NCBI GenBank assembly: GCA_963813975.1
Contig: CAWFAP010000004.1
Coordinates: 310,001 to 374,000, forward strand
Source of the DNA: RYN-230 sp963813975
GTDB lineage: Bacteria; Actinomycetota; Actinomycetes; Streptosporangiales; Streptosporangiaceae
Length of the DNA: 64,000 nucleotides
Reading direction: 5' to 3'
Below the pieces are notes generated by a model that searched no databases, was not told the DNA's origin, and saw only the letters and a program-made list of their open reading frames with translations. Shown here piece by piece: positions 37,679 through 46,480 of this stretch. Numbering within the stretch: the stretch's first letter is position 1; every line of letters starts with the position of its first letter. The position numbers were made by a program, and so were the translations under genes.

Positions 37679-38116
37679 CGGAAGCTGCCTCCCCTTCTGG
37701 AGTCTTGTCCGCTCAGGCTCGGGCACCGGTTTGGAGCTGCCCACCACGTGGGTATCTGTCCCGGCGACTGGGTCGGAAGGGCTGCGGCAGGCCCGTTGGC
37801 ATGAGCGGCCCGGGACTTGCCTGTTGCGTTGTTGCTTTCATTGATAGAGAGAAGTACGTAGTCGCAATAGGGTCGGTGGACGCTGGGGACAGACGCTGTT
37901 TTCCCAGCTCAGGGCCGGAATGCGCGTCCACAGTAGCTGTGCCTGGCGGGGCTGCGGCAGGGGACGCGCTGGGGACGGCGGGCCGTTTCCAGCAGATTCC
38001 CTGGCGGCTTCCCACCGCTTTCCCCGCGTTGTCCTCTGTTCGTCCCAAGGCTATCCACAGAGATTTCCACAGCCTGTGTGTACTGATTGTGACGGACAGC
38101 GCTGTTCTGTGGTTGT
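37679..38116. other. oriC: Putative chromosomal replication origin (dnaA-dnaN intergenic region)
   Basis: In actinomycetes oriC lies between dnaA and dnaN. These 438 bp hold several DnaA-box-like nonamers, all imperfect: GCGTCCACA (37924), CTATCCACA (38051), ATTTCCACA (38063), and on the other strand TGTGGTTGT (38108) and a weaker CTGTCCCCA-type site (37884). Compared with Streptomyces origins, which have many strong boxes, the region is short and degenerate. An AT-richer stretch (37820-37870) could be an unwinding element. The call rests mainly on position. Confidence 0.65.
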
Positions 38117-39823
38117 TCACCCCGACCGTGCCTGCTGTTTGATTCGGTTGGTGAGTTCTGTCACCTGGTTGTAGATGGACCGGCGTTCCGCCATCAGGTT
38201 GCGGATTTTCCGGTCCGCGTGCATCACGGTGGTGTGGTCGCGGCCGCCGAATTGCTGACCGATCTTCGGCAGCGACAGATCGGTCAGCTCGCGGCACAGG
38301 TACATGGCGATCTGCCGGGCGGTCACCAACACCCGGGACCGCGAGGTACCGCACAGGTCGTCAATGGACAGGCCGAAGTACGACGCGGTCTGCCCCATGA
38401 TCGTGGCCGCCGTGATCTCCGGGCCCTGGGCCTCAGGGATGAGGTCCTTCAGCACGATCTCCGCGAGCTGCAGGTCCACGGACTGCCGGTTCAGGCTGGC
38501 GAACGCGGTCACCCGGATCAGGGCGCCTTCCAGCTCCCGGATGTTGGTGGAGATACGGCTGGCGATGTACTCCAGCGCCTCGGGCGGCGCGTTCAGCCCT
38601 TCCTGCACCGCCTTCTTCCGCAGGATCGCGATGCGGGTCTCCAGTTCCGGCGGCTGGACGTCCGTGATCAGTCCCCACTCGAACCGGCTGCGCAGCCGGT
38701 CTTCCAGGGTGACCAGCCGCTTGGGGGCCCGGTCACTGGAGATCACGATCTGCTTGCTGGCGTTATGCAGGGTGTTGAACGTGTGGAAGAACTCTTCCTG
38801 GGTTCCTTCCTTGTTCTCCAGGAACTGGATGTCGTCCACCAGGAGCACGTCCACGTCCCGGTACCGGCGCCGGAACCCGTCCTGCTTGCCGTCCCTGATC
38901 ATGTTGATGAAATCGTTGGTGAACTCTTCGGAGCTCACGTACCGGACCTTCACGCCGTGGTAAAGACTTTGCGCGTAGTGGCCGATGGCGTGCAGCAGAT
39001 GGGTCTTGCCGAGGCCGGAGTCGCCGTAGACGAACAGCGGGTTATAGGCCTTGGCCGGTGCCTCGGCGACCGCGACCGCTGCGGCGTGGGCGAACCGGTT
39101 GCTCGAGCCGATCACGAAGGTCTCGAAGGTGTACTTGGGATTGAGCCGGGCCTGGGTGGGCCGGGGCGCGCCCGGCAGCGGCCCGGGCGGTCCGGCATGC
39201 TGCGGCCGGCCAGCCAGCGCGTCGAACGGGCCGCCCAGCGAAGGCCCGCCACCTGAGCCGAGGGCCGGGTCCAGCCGGCCGGGCATCGGGGAGTGCGGGT
39301 CACCCGGGCGTCCCGGTTCCGCCGTGCGGGGCAGGCCCGTGCGGCCCAGGGAACCCGGGCTGCCGAGGGAACCCGGGCTGCCGAGGGAGCCGGCGCCGCC
39401 GAGGGAGCCGGCGCCGCCGAGGGAGCCGTCGTCCATGGGATCCGCCGCCCGGGAAACCCTGGGAGTCGGGCCGCCGATGGGGCCGGGCATCCCGGCCTGG
39501 CCATCCTGGCCCGCGTCCGGGCCGGGATCAGCCGGAGCGGCGGGGAAGGCCGTCGCCGCGGTGACCGCGGTGGGGTCCACCGTCACGGCCAGCTGGATGC
39601 TGCGGCCCAGTTCCCGGGACAGCGCGTGGGTAATGAGCGCCCGCAGCCGCGTCTCCAGCTGCTCCTTGACGAACTCGTTGGGCGTCGCGATGAGCGCCGT
39701 GTTCTCGACCAGCCCGAGTGGGCGGGTCAGTTTGAGCCACGCCCGCTGATGCGGCTCGATCTGCATGGTCGCGAGCTCGTCCAGCGACCTGGCCCACACC
39801 TCCGCGAGGTCTGTTTCACTCAT
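38117..39823 (-). CDS. dnaA: Chromosomal replication initiator DnaA
   Basis: The 568-residue protein has domain I (residues 1-80) and a long Gly/Pro-rich domain II (about 85-235) with tandem GSLGGA/GSLGSP units. The AAA+ domain has Walker A GDSGLGKTH and Walker B LLVDDIQFLENKE. Domain IV carries the DNA-binding motif GGRDHTTVMHA. ATG 39823 (MSETDLAEVW) matches the family start. Confidence 0.98.
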   Translation of the reverse strand: MSETDLAEVWARSLDELATMQIEPHQRAWLKLTRPLGLVENTALIATPNEFVKEQLETRLRALITHALSRELGRSIQLAVTVDPTAVTAATAFPAAPADPGPDAGQDGQAGMPGPIGGPTPRVSRAADPMDDGSLGGAGSLGGAGSLGSPGSLGSPGSLGRTGLPRTAEPGRPGDPHSPMPGRLDPALGSGGGPSLGGPFDALAGRPQHAGPPGPLPGAPRPTQARLNPKYTFETFVIGSSNRFAHAAAVAVAEAPAKAYNPLFVYGDSGLGKTHLLHAIGHYAQSLYHGVKVRYVSSEEFTNDFINMIRDGKQDGFRRRYRDVDVLLVDDIQFLENKEGTQEEFFHTFNTLHNASKQIVISSDRAPKRLVTLEDRLRSRFEWGLITDVQPPELETRIAILRKKAVQEGLNAPPEALEYIASRISTNIRELEGALIRVTAFASLNRQSVDLQLAEIVLKDLIPEAQGPEITAATIMGQTASYFGLSIDDLCGTSRSRVLVTARQIAMYLCRELTDLSLPKIGQQFGGRDHTTVMHADRKIRNLMAERRSIYNQVTELTNRIKQQARSG

Positions 39824-39865
39824 CGGTCGTCCACCCCTCGCGCCCCCCACGTGTGATCAACAGCT

Positions 39866-39983
39866 TTGTCCACAGGTTGTGCACGCCGGATATCGCGGTG
39901 TACACGGATCGCGCGGGAAGAGTGCCTATGGACGGGACCCGCGTGCCCGGCTCCGGCCACCCCCGGCCAGAGCGTTGTCCACA
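39866..39983. promoter_or_regulatory. Strong DnaA boxes upstream of dnaA
   Basis: Two perfect actinobacterial DnaA boxes, TTGTCCACA, lie at 39866-39874 and 39975-39983, with a third near-consensus box, TTGTGCACG, at 39877-39885. They sit in the dnaA-rpmH intergenic region, so they probably mediate dnaA autoregulation and may contribute to initiation. They are better matches than any box in the dnaA-dnaN gap. Confidence 0.7.
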
Positions 39984-40052
39984 GCCTAGGGGCCTAGGCT
40001 GGCGAGCGTAAGCAAACCGTGTGTTCTGGCGGATGTGCGGGCCCCGGCTGGT

Positions 40053-40082
40053 TTGACCGGTGGCGGGGGGTGCGCGTAACGT
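40053..40082 (+). promoter_or_regulatory. Predicted rpmH promoter
   Basis: TTGACC at 40053-40058 and TAACGT at 40077-40082, 18 bases apart, resemble a housekeeping sigma promoter about 95 bp upstream of rpmH. Confidence 0.5.
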
Positions 40083-40175
40083 GAGCAGACCCAGCCACTT
40101 CCACAGTGGCCAATCCCGCATGCGCGCTTATCGCCCTGGCGGGCCCCAAGCCCAGATCGGTACCTGGAGTTTCCT

Positions 40176-40313
40176 GTGAGCAAGCGTACGTTTCAGCCGA
40201 ACAACCGACGGCGTGCCAAGACGCACGGGTTCAGGCTGCGCATGCGGACCAGGGCGGGCCGCGCGATCCTGTCCGCGCGTCGGCGTAAGGGCCGCGCGCG
40301 GGTCAGTGTCTGA
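40176..40313 (+). CDS. rpmH: Ribosomal protein bL34
   Basis: A GTG start gives SKRTFQPNNRRRAKTHGFR, continues through MRTRAGRAILSARRRKGR and stops at 40313, 45 residues in all. This is the whole length and sequence of L34, a basic protein of the large ribosomal subunit. TGGAG precedes the start. Divergence from dnaA and the following rnpA confirm the identity. Confidence 0.97.
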   Translation: MSKRTFQPNNRRRAKTHGFRLRMRTRAGRAILSARRRKGRARVSV

Positions 40314-40349
40314 CCTGCGTTCCCCGGCCGAGAACCAGGGAGGTCACCG

Positions 40350-40712
40350 GTGCTTCCCGCGGCGGCCCGGATGCGGCGGCGTGAGGATTTCTCCGCCGCT
40401 GTGCGGGGCGGCAGCCGGACCGGCCGTCCCCTGCTGACCGGGCACCTGCTGGTCCGCCCCGGGTCGGAGGAACCAGCCCGGGCGGGATTCGTCGTGAGCC
40501 GGGCGGTGGGCGGCGCGGTGGTGCGGAACAAGGTGCGCCGGAGGCTGCGCGCACTCATGGGCGGGCATATGGAGTCGCTGCCGCAAGGTAGCCTGCTTGT
40601 GGTTCGTGCCAATCCGCGGGCCGCGACCGCACGCCAGTCGGACCTTGCCGCCGAACTCGACCTGGTGATCAACACGTTGCTCCGGCGGCAGGTGGGGGCG
40701 CTGAACAGATGA
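40350..40712 (+). CDS. rnpA: Ribonuclease P protein component
   Basis: The 120-residue protein has the family RNR motif (AVVRNKVRRRLRALM) and the start LPAAARMRRREDFSAAVRGG. It binds the RNase P RNA for tRNA 5' maturation. Its stop overlaps the yidD ATG by 4 bp. The GTG at 40350 precedes LPAAARM and GAGG lies upstream. Confidence 0.95.
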   Translation: MLPAAARMRRREDFSAAVRGGSRTGRPLLTGHLLVRPGSEEPARAGFVVSRAVGGAVVRNKVRRRLRALMGGHMESLPQGSLLVVRANPRAATARQSDLAAELDLVINTLLRRQVGALNR

Positions 40713-41023
40713 TCAGCTCACCCGAGGCCAGCCCGGGCGGCAGGCCGGCGGCCCAGCCGTCGGCAGGCGCCCGGGTCCTGCTGCTCCTGATCGGTACCTA
40801 CCGGCGCTTCATCAGCCCGATGCTCGGGCCGCGATGCCGGTTCGAGCCCTCGTGCAGCGCTTACGCCCTGGAGGCAGTAAGGATGCACGGGGCGCTGCGA
40901 GGTTCGTGGCTGGCGGTCCGCCGGATCGGCCGCTGCCACCCGTTCAACCGGGGCGGCTTTGACCCAGTGCCGCCCCGCCACGCAGGGCGGCTGACGCCCC
41001 CAGCACAAGGAGCGAGGTCGTGA
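40709..41023 (+). CDS. yidD: Membrane protein insertion efficiency factor YidD
   Basis: The core GTYRRFISPMLGPRCRFEPSC, then SAYALEAV, and GRCHPFNRGGFDPVP is the hallmark of YidD, an amphipathic inner-face protein assisting YidC. All conserved Cys are present. Overlap by 4 bp with both rnpA and yidC shows coupled translation. Confidence 0.95.
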   Translation: MISSPEASPGGRPAAQPSAGARVLLLLIGTYRRFISPMLGPRCRFEPSCSAYALEAVRMHGALRGSWLAVRRIGRCHPFNRGGFDPVPPRHAGRLTPPAQGARS

Positions 41024-42332
41024 CCAACCCGCTTACCCCACTGTACGACGCGGTCGCGTGGGTGATCATGCGGCTGCACGCGGGGCTGGGTGCCATCTTC
41101 GGCGACTCCAGTGGGGCGGCGTGGGCGCTGTCGATCGTCGTCCTGGTCGTGCTGATGCGCCTGCTGCTGGTGCCGCTGTTCATCAAGCAGATGCACGCGA
41201 CGCGGAAGATGACCGCGCTCGCGCCGCAGGTCGCTGAGCTGAAGAAGAAGCACAAGAACGACCGGCAGAAGCTCAACGAAGAAACCATGAAGCTGTACAA
41301 GGAGAACGGCGCGAACCCGCTCGCCGGGTGCCTTCCCGTGGTCGCGCAGCTGCCGGTCTTCTTCGCTTTGTTCGGCGTCCTCCGGGCCATTGCCGAGGAC
41401 CAGCCGAAATACGGGCTGACCCCGGCGGTAGTGCACAGCGCCCAGCACGCGCAGATCTTCGGCGTCGTCACCGTGGCGGACCGGCTGCTCACATCGATCT
41501 TCCCGCCGGTCTTCTCCTCGATCGGGACGAGCCAGAAGGTTGTCATCCTGCTGACCGTCGTGGTCAGCGCGGCGACCACGTTCATGACCGTGCGGCAGAG
41601 CATGAAGCGCGGCATGACCCCGCAGGTGGACCCGAACAACCCGATGGCGTCGTCGCAGAAGATGATGCAGTACATCGTGCCGGTCTTCGCGCTGTCCGGC
41701 CTGTACTGGCAGTACGGCCTGGTCCTGTACTGGGTGACGACGAACCTCTGGACGCTCGGCCAGCAGTGGGTGCTGTTCCGCAGGTTCCCGCCGCCGGCCA
41801 CGGCGACCGCGGGCGCCTCCGCGACGCCCGCCACCACCGGCGGCAAGTCCGGGGCCAGGCAGGCGGGCAAGGGGGCGCCGGCGAAGCCGGCCCCGAACGT
41901 GACCGCCGCGGGCCGGGCCGCCGCACGGCAGCAGGCCGCAGCCAAGGCCGCTGGCGCCCCGTCGGCCAAGGCGGGGGGCGCCCAGCCGGCGAACGGCAAC
42001 GGGGCCCAGCCGACCCAGCGGCCAAGCCGCCCGCGGCCCAGACCGGCCGGCCGCCGATCAACCAGCTGCGCAAGGGGTCGGCCAAGCCCGCGCCGGGCAA
42101 GCCGGCAGCCAAGCCCGCGCCGGGCAAGCCGGCGGGTAGCGGGTCGGCCAAGCCCGCCAGCCCGGCCGCCGCCAGCAAGGGAACCGGATCCGGGTCGAAC
42201 GGCGGCGGCGGCCTGCGCAGGCTCGTCAAGGGCCGCACCGAACCCGAGGCAGCCGCGCCTGAGCCCGAGACTAAGATCGTCAGGCAGCAGCCGGTGCGGC
42301 AGCCCCGCAGCCGGCGCTCGGGCAAACGATAA
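41020..42332 (+). CDS. yidC: Membrane insertase YidC, frameshifted in its C-terminal tail
   Basis: The insertase core (residues 1-265) has five hydrophobic segments and the conserved Arg-bearing first span region, with KKKHKNDRQKLNEETMKLY in the cytosolic loop. After about residue 330 the annotated frame turns into Arg/Pro-rich noise. Adding one base near 42018 restores AAKPPAAQTGRPPINQLRKG, Lys/Pro/Ala repeats and a basic end (RSRRSGKR) with a stop at 42332. The catalytic core is not affected. The KPAPGKPA units in the tail are tandemly repeated. Confidence 0.9.
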
Positions 42333-42401
42333 AGCTAAGGCTAGCCACGACCCACGTGCGTCGGGCCGGCACATGAGCACCCCGAACGAGGAGGGAACCC
42401 G

Positions 42402-43110
42402 GTGGTGAGCCAAGCGGAGAATGCGGGCATCGTTGCCAGCGGTGATACCGCAGACCAGGCACTGACGGGTGAGGGCGGCGGTGCGCCGGTGGGTACCGAG
42501 GCGGCCGGCCCGGGCGAGCAGGGGCCGGAAGCGCCGGAGCCGGGCGAGCAGGGGCCGGAGGACCTGGACGTGGTGGCCGACGACGAGGTCGGCGCCGAGA
42601 ACGCGGACTCCGCGCCGCCTGAGGGCGATGAGGCCTCCCCCGAGATGGACATGGCCGACCTCGAGCAGGAAAGCGAGATCGCCGCCGACTACGTCGAGGG
42701 GCTGCTCGACGTGGCCGACCTCGATGGCGACATCGACATGGATGTCGAGGGCGACCGGGCGCGTGGTATCCGTGGTGGGCGCGACCCTGCAGGAGCTCAT
42801 CGGCCAGCACGGGGAGGTCCTGGAGGCACTCCAGGAACTGACCCGCCTGGCGGTGCACCGGCAGACCGGGGCCCGTACCCGGATCATGCTGGACGTGGGC
42901 GGATACCGGGCCCGTCGCCGGGTCGAGCTCACCGAGCTGGGCCAGGACGCGGCAGCAGAGGTTAAGACCAGCGGCGTGCCCCGGCGCCTGGATGCCATGA
43001 CCCCGTTCGAGCGCAAGGTCGTGCACGATGCGATCGCGGCCGCGGGGCTGCGCAGCGAGTCCGAGGGCGAGGAGCCGAACCGCCGGGTGGTCGTCTTCCC
43101 GGTGGGCTGA
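42402..43110 (+). CDS. jag: Jag/KhpB-family RNA-binding protein, frameshifted between linker and KH domain
   Basis: The N-terminal 115 residues are acidic and Gly/Glu-rich. The frame to 42760 ends in VEGDRA; removing one base near 42762 continues as VVSVVGATLQELIGQHGEVLEALQ (KH domain, with GxxG-like IGQHGE) and then the R3H domain PFERKVVHDAI to the stop at 43110. Jag proteins bind RNA and influence cell elongation. GAGGAGGG precedes the GTG at 42402. Confidence 0.88.
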
Positions 43111-43117
43111 CCCGGTC

Positions 43118-43756
43118 ATGCTCCAGGGTGAGGTGCCCCCTCCCCCGAAGGAAGCAGCGGACGTGTTCGGGGCGGCGCTCCCGCTCGCCGAGCGGTACGT
43201 CCAGATGCTCGCAGGCCCCGGGGTCACCCGGGGATTGCTCGGGCCGCGGGAAGTGCCCCGGCTGTGGACCCGCCATGTGCTGAACTGCGCGGCAGTCGCA
43301 GATCTCGTGCCCAGGCCAGCCACGCTGATCGATCTCGGGTCAGGCGCCGGGCTGCCGGGAATCGTGCTGGCCCTGCTGCTCCCCGATGTCCAGGTCACGC
43401 TGCTGGAGCGGATGGAGCGCCGCACCGTCTTCCTGGACGAGTGCATCCAGGAACTGGGCTTGGGCAACGCGCAGGTCTGCCGGGCCACCGCAGAGGAAGT
43501 GACCGGGAAGCTGACCGCGGACGTGCTGACCGCCCGAGCGGTGGCGCCGCTCGACCGCCTGGCTGGCCTGGCGGCCGGCCTCGTCCGGCGCGGCGGGCTG
43601 ATACTTGCGGTCAAGGGGGCGGCCGCCGAGAAGGAGGTCGCCCAGGCCCGGCCGGTGTTGCGCCGGCTGGGTATGCGAGACGTGGCCGTAGTGCGGGCCG
43701 GGGACGGTAAGGTCGATCGGGCCGCGACAGTCGTGCGGATGGTCGCTGGCCGTTAG
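43118..43756 (+). CDS. rsmG: 16S rRNA (guanine-527-N7) methyltransferase RsmG
   Basis: The 212-residue protein has the SAM-binding motif LIDLGSGAGLPGIVLALL (near residue 68) and the family features LWTRHVLNCAAV and TARAVAPLDRLAGLA. ATG 43118 begins 8 bp after the jag stop. It methylates G527 of 16S rRNA; loss gives low-level streptomycin resistance in other species. Confidence 0.95.
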   Translation: MLQGEVPPPPKEAADVFGAALPLAERYVQMLAGPGVTRGLLGPREVPRLWTRHVLNCAAVADLVPRPATLIDLGSGAGLPGIVLALLLPDVQVTLLERMERRTVFLDECIQELGLGNAQVCRATAEEVTGKLTADVLTARAVAPLDRLAGLAAGLVRRGGLILAVKGAAAEKEVAQARPVLRRLGMRDVAVVRAGDGKVDRAATVVRMVAGR

Positions 43757-43801
43757 CGGGACCGGAGCGCGCGGGCATCGGGCACTGAGAGGAGCGCGGC
43801 G

Positions 43802-45049
43802 GTGGCTTCCGCAGCGGGCCTGGGATGGCCAGACGAAGCCGGAGCTGACCCCGGGAATGACGTTGCGGGCGCGACGGTACCGCGGCCATCCCGGACTCTG
43901 GGGCTGGGCTGGCCGGTGGCCGCGGTTTCACGTGAAGCACAGGTGCCGGTCCCGGCGGGGGGCGGCGGCTATCCCGATGGAAACGAGGGGGACATGCGAA
44001 GGCGCCGGGGGGCCGCGGTACGGCCGGCTGGGGGGACCGGGACGCAGGCGGCCACGCCCGCGAGCGGACCGCAGGCAGGCGGCAAGCACGAGGCAGGCAC
44101 AGGCGACGCAGGGGCGGGCGTGGCCACCGGCGGCGGAAGGCACGAATTGGTAGTTCCCGCGGCAAGGCAGCCCGATGAGGAGATCGAGGCCGGGCAGGCG
44201 GCCCGCGGCGCCACCGCGGGCGCGGGCCGGGCGGAACGCGCATGGCCCCGGCCGGGCTCGTGCCGGGTGATCACGATCGCTAACCAGAAGGGCGGCGTGG
44301 GCAAGACCACGACGGCGGTCAACCTCGCGGCGGCGCTGGCCCAGCACGGCTCGCGGGTGCTGGTCATCGACCTGGATCCGCAGGGCAACGCGTCCACGGC
44401 GCTGGACGTGGAGCACCGGGTCGGGACCACGTCGATCTATCACGTGCTGGTCGAGGACCAGCCCCTGGTCGGGATCATCCACGCGGTCGAGGACATCCCC
44501 CTTCTCTACTGTGCCCCGGCCACCATCGACCTGGCCGGCGCGGAGATCGAGCTCGTGCCCATGGTGGCCCGGGAAGGCCGGCTCTCCCGGGCACTTCGTG
44601 CCTACGATGAGTCACAGCTCGACTACATTCTGATCGATTGCCCGCCGTCCCTGGGGCTGCTGACCGTCAACGCGCTGGTGGCCGCCGCCGAGGTGCTGAT
44701 CCCCATCCAGTGCGAGTACTACGCGCTCGAGGGACTCGAGCAGCTCCTCCGCACGGTGGACCTGGTCAAGAGCCACCTGAACCCCGACCTGACCGTCTCG
44801 ACCATCCTGCTCACCATGTTCGACGGGCGGACCCGGCTGGCCTCCCAGGTCGCGGACGAGGTCCGGGAGCACTTCGGAGAGGTGGTCCTCGAGTCGATCG
44901 TCCCGCGGAACGTCCGGGTCTCCGAGGCACCCAGTTACGGCCAGTCGGTCATGACGTATGACCCAGCCTCGAGCGGCGCGGTCGCGTATCTCGAAGCGGC
45001 CCGGGAAATGGCCCACCGCTCCGCACCAGGCCAGCCCGCCGCCGGTTAG
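43802..45049 (+). CDS. parA: Chromosome partitioning ATPase ParA
   Basis: Residues 150-415 are a canonical ParA: ITIANQKGGVGKTTTAVNLA (deviant Walker A), VIDLDPQGNAS and YILIDCPPSLG. The N-terminal 150 residues are low-complexity (Gly/Ala/Arg-rich) and contain a parS-like site in the DNA. GTG 43802 has GAGAGGAG seven bases upstream; an ATG at 43994 after GAGGGGG is a shorter alternative. With ParB it segregates the origin region. Confidence 0.94.
   Translation: MASAAGLGWPDEAGADPGNDVAGATVPRPSRTLGLGWPVAAVSREAQVPVPAGGGGYPDGNEGDMRRRRGAAVRPAGGTGTQAATPASGPQAGGKHEAGTGDAGAGVATGGGRHELVVPAARQPDEEIEAGQAARGATAGAGRAERAWPRPGSCRVITIANQKGGVGKTTTAVNLAAALAQHGSRVLVIDLDPQGNASTALDVEHRVGTTSIYHVLVEDQPLVGIIHAVEDIPLLYCAPATIDLAGAEIELVPMVAREGRLSRALRAYDESQLDYILIDCPPSLGLLTVNALVAAAEVLIPIQCEYYALEGLEQLLRTVDLVKSHLNPDLTVSTILLTMFDGRTRLASQVADEVREHFGEVVLESIVPRNVRVSEAPSYGQSVMTYDPASSGAVAYLEAAREMAHRSAPGQPAAG
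43924..43939. promoter_or_regulatory. parS-like site within the 5' part of parA
   Basis: GGTTTCACGTGAAGCA differs at two positions from the ParB site TGTTTCACGTGAAACA. Confidence 0.7.
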
Positions 45050-45406
45050 GGCGTCCTGTGTGACCCGGTTTGCCCGGGGGGTCTCCAGCTCCTGCTGCGG
45101 GTGAGTGCGGACCCCGGTTCGCCCGCTGCGTCCCGTCTCGGCCTGCTCCGCGAGAAACCATTCGCCGTGACGGCTGCCAAACCCACCGGGCTCCGAGGCG
45201 ACCCGGGGAACTGCAACCCCGCGACACGCGCGGGAGGCGGCCGGGACAGGCCGTTGCGGCCGGACGTCCCGTGGATGCCCGCGGGATGGCATGCTCTTGT
45301 GCGGGCGGGACGCGGGGACGCGGACCCGGCCGGCCGGAGGTGCCTGGAAGAAGACCGGCGCGCCATGTGGCCTCCTGACACGAAACGCAGCGGCAAGGAG
45401 AGGGCG
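45050..45406. other. parA-parB intergenic region
   Basis: The 357-bp gap is unusually long for this gene pair. The parB frame stays open upstream to 45101, but that extension lacks family similarity. I see no RNA, repeat or convincing small gene in it. Confidence 0.5.
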
Positions 45407-46384
45407 ATGGCTCAGCAGAAGCGGGGGCTCGGTAAGGGACTCGGTGCCCTCATCCCGACCGGGCCGGTCACCCCGCCCGGCGGCGCTGCCCCTGAGGCGC
45501 AGACTAGGGGCGCGGGCGGGATGACCGCCCCGGGCGGGCCGCCCAGTCCCGTGGCAGAGCAAGCCACTGTCGGGGGCGCCTACTTCCGGGAACTGCCTAT
45601 CGGTTCGGTCACCCCGAACCGCCGGCAGCCACGTCAGGTCTTCGATGAGGACGCCCTGGACGAATTGGTGGCGTCCATCCAGGAAGTGGGGTTGCTGCAG
45701 CCGGTCGTGGTCCGTGAGGCGGGACCCGGCCGTTTCGAGCTGGTCATGGGCGAGCGGCGCTGGCGCGCTTCGCAGCGCGCCGGGCTCATGGACATCCCGG
45801 CCATTGTCCGTGACACCACGGATGATGACCTGCTCCGCGACGCCCTCATGGAGAACCTGCACCGGGAGCAGCTGAACCCCCTGGAAGAGGCGGCCGCTTA
45901 CCAGCAACTGCTGGATGACTTCGGGGCAACCCACGAGGAGCTGGCGCGGCGGATAGGCCGGTCGCGCCCGCACATCTCCAACACGCTGCGGTTGCTGAAC
46001 CTGTCACCGGGCGTCCAGCGCCGGGTGGCAGCCGGGGTGCTTACCGCAGGGCATGCCCGGGCACTGCTGTCCGTGGAGGACGCTGACGCACAGGATCATC
46101 TCGCCCACCGCATCGTGGCGGAAGGGTTGTCGGTCCGGGCGGTGGAGGAGATTGTCACCATGGGCGTTCGCCCGGCCAAGGAGCGCCGCCAGGTGGCTAA
46201 GCAGCCGTCACCGCCCGCCCTGAACGATCTGGCGGACCGTCTTTCGGATGCTTTTGACACCCGGGTCAAGGTCGAGCTGGGCAGGCGCAAGGGCAAGATC
46301 GTGGTGGAGTTCGGCTCCCTGGAAGACCTGGAGCGCATCGTCAGCACCATGTCCCCGGACTGGAGCGGGTCCCTCAGCGCTTAA
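45407..46384 (+). CDS. parB: Chromosome partitioning protein ParB
   Basis: The 325-residue protein starts MAQQKRGLGKGLGALIPTG, the standard ParB N-terminus. It then has the CTP-binding box with GERRWRASQRAG and ENLHREQLNPLEEA, the helix-turn-helix (RIGRSRPHISNTLRLL) and a C-terminal dimer domain. AAGGAGAGGGCG precedes the ATG at 45407. It binds the parS sites at 43924, 46393 and 46454. Confidence 0.96.
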   Translation: MAQQKRGLGKGLGALIPTGPVTPPGGAAPEAQTRGAGGMTAPGGPPSPVAEQATVGGAYFRELPIGSVTPNRRQPRQVFDEDALDELVASIQEVGLLQPVVVREAGPGRFELVMGERRWRASQRAGLMDIPAIVRDTTDDDLLRDALMENLHREQLNPLEEAAAYQQLLDDFGATHEELARRIGRSRPHISNTLRLLNLSPGVQRRVAAGVLTAGHARALLSVEDADAQDHLAHRIVAEGLSVRAVEEIVTMGVRPAKERRQVAKQPSPPALNDLADRLSDAFDTRVKVELGRRKGKIVVEFGSLEDLERIVSTMSPDWSGSLSA

Positions 46385-46392
46385 GAGCCGCT

Positions 46393-46408
46393 GGTTTCAC
46401 GTGAAACA
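46393..46408. promoter_or_regulatory. parS site downstream of parB
   Basis: GGTTTCACGTGAAACA, one mismatch to the parS consensus, 9 bp after the parB stop. Confidence 0.88.
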
Positions 46409-46453
46409 GCGCCCACCCGGGGGGCCGCTAACTTCCCGCCAATTCCTGGCCCG

Positions 46454-46469
46454 TGTTTCACGTGAAACA
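46454..46469. promoter_or_regulatory. Perfect parS site
   Basis: TGTTTCACGTGAAACA is an exact match to the ParB binding consensus, in the short gap between parB and the convergent aldolase gene. Confidence 0.93.
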
Positions 46470-46480
46470 GCGGGCCCGCC

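Noticed and set aside
39300..39440. Tandem repeat in dnaA as a mobile or CRISPR-like element
   Set aside because: It encodes GSLG units in the flexible domain II linker of DnaA, where length variation is common.
42469..42760. Arg/Thr-rich frame upstream of the Jag KH domain as part of a separate protein
   Set aside because: It is an out-of-frame reading of the acidic Jag N-terminus; one-base correction explains the gene.
45101..45406. N-terminal extension of ParB by 102 residues
   Set aside because: No family similarity; ATG 45407 has a clear ribosome binding site and standard ParB start.
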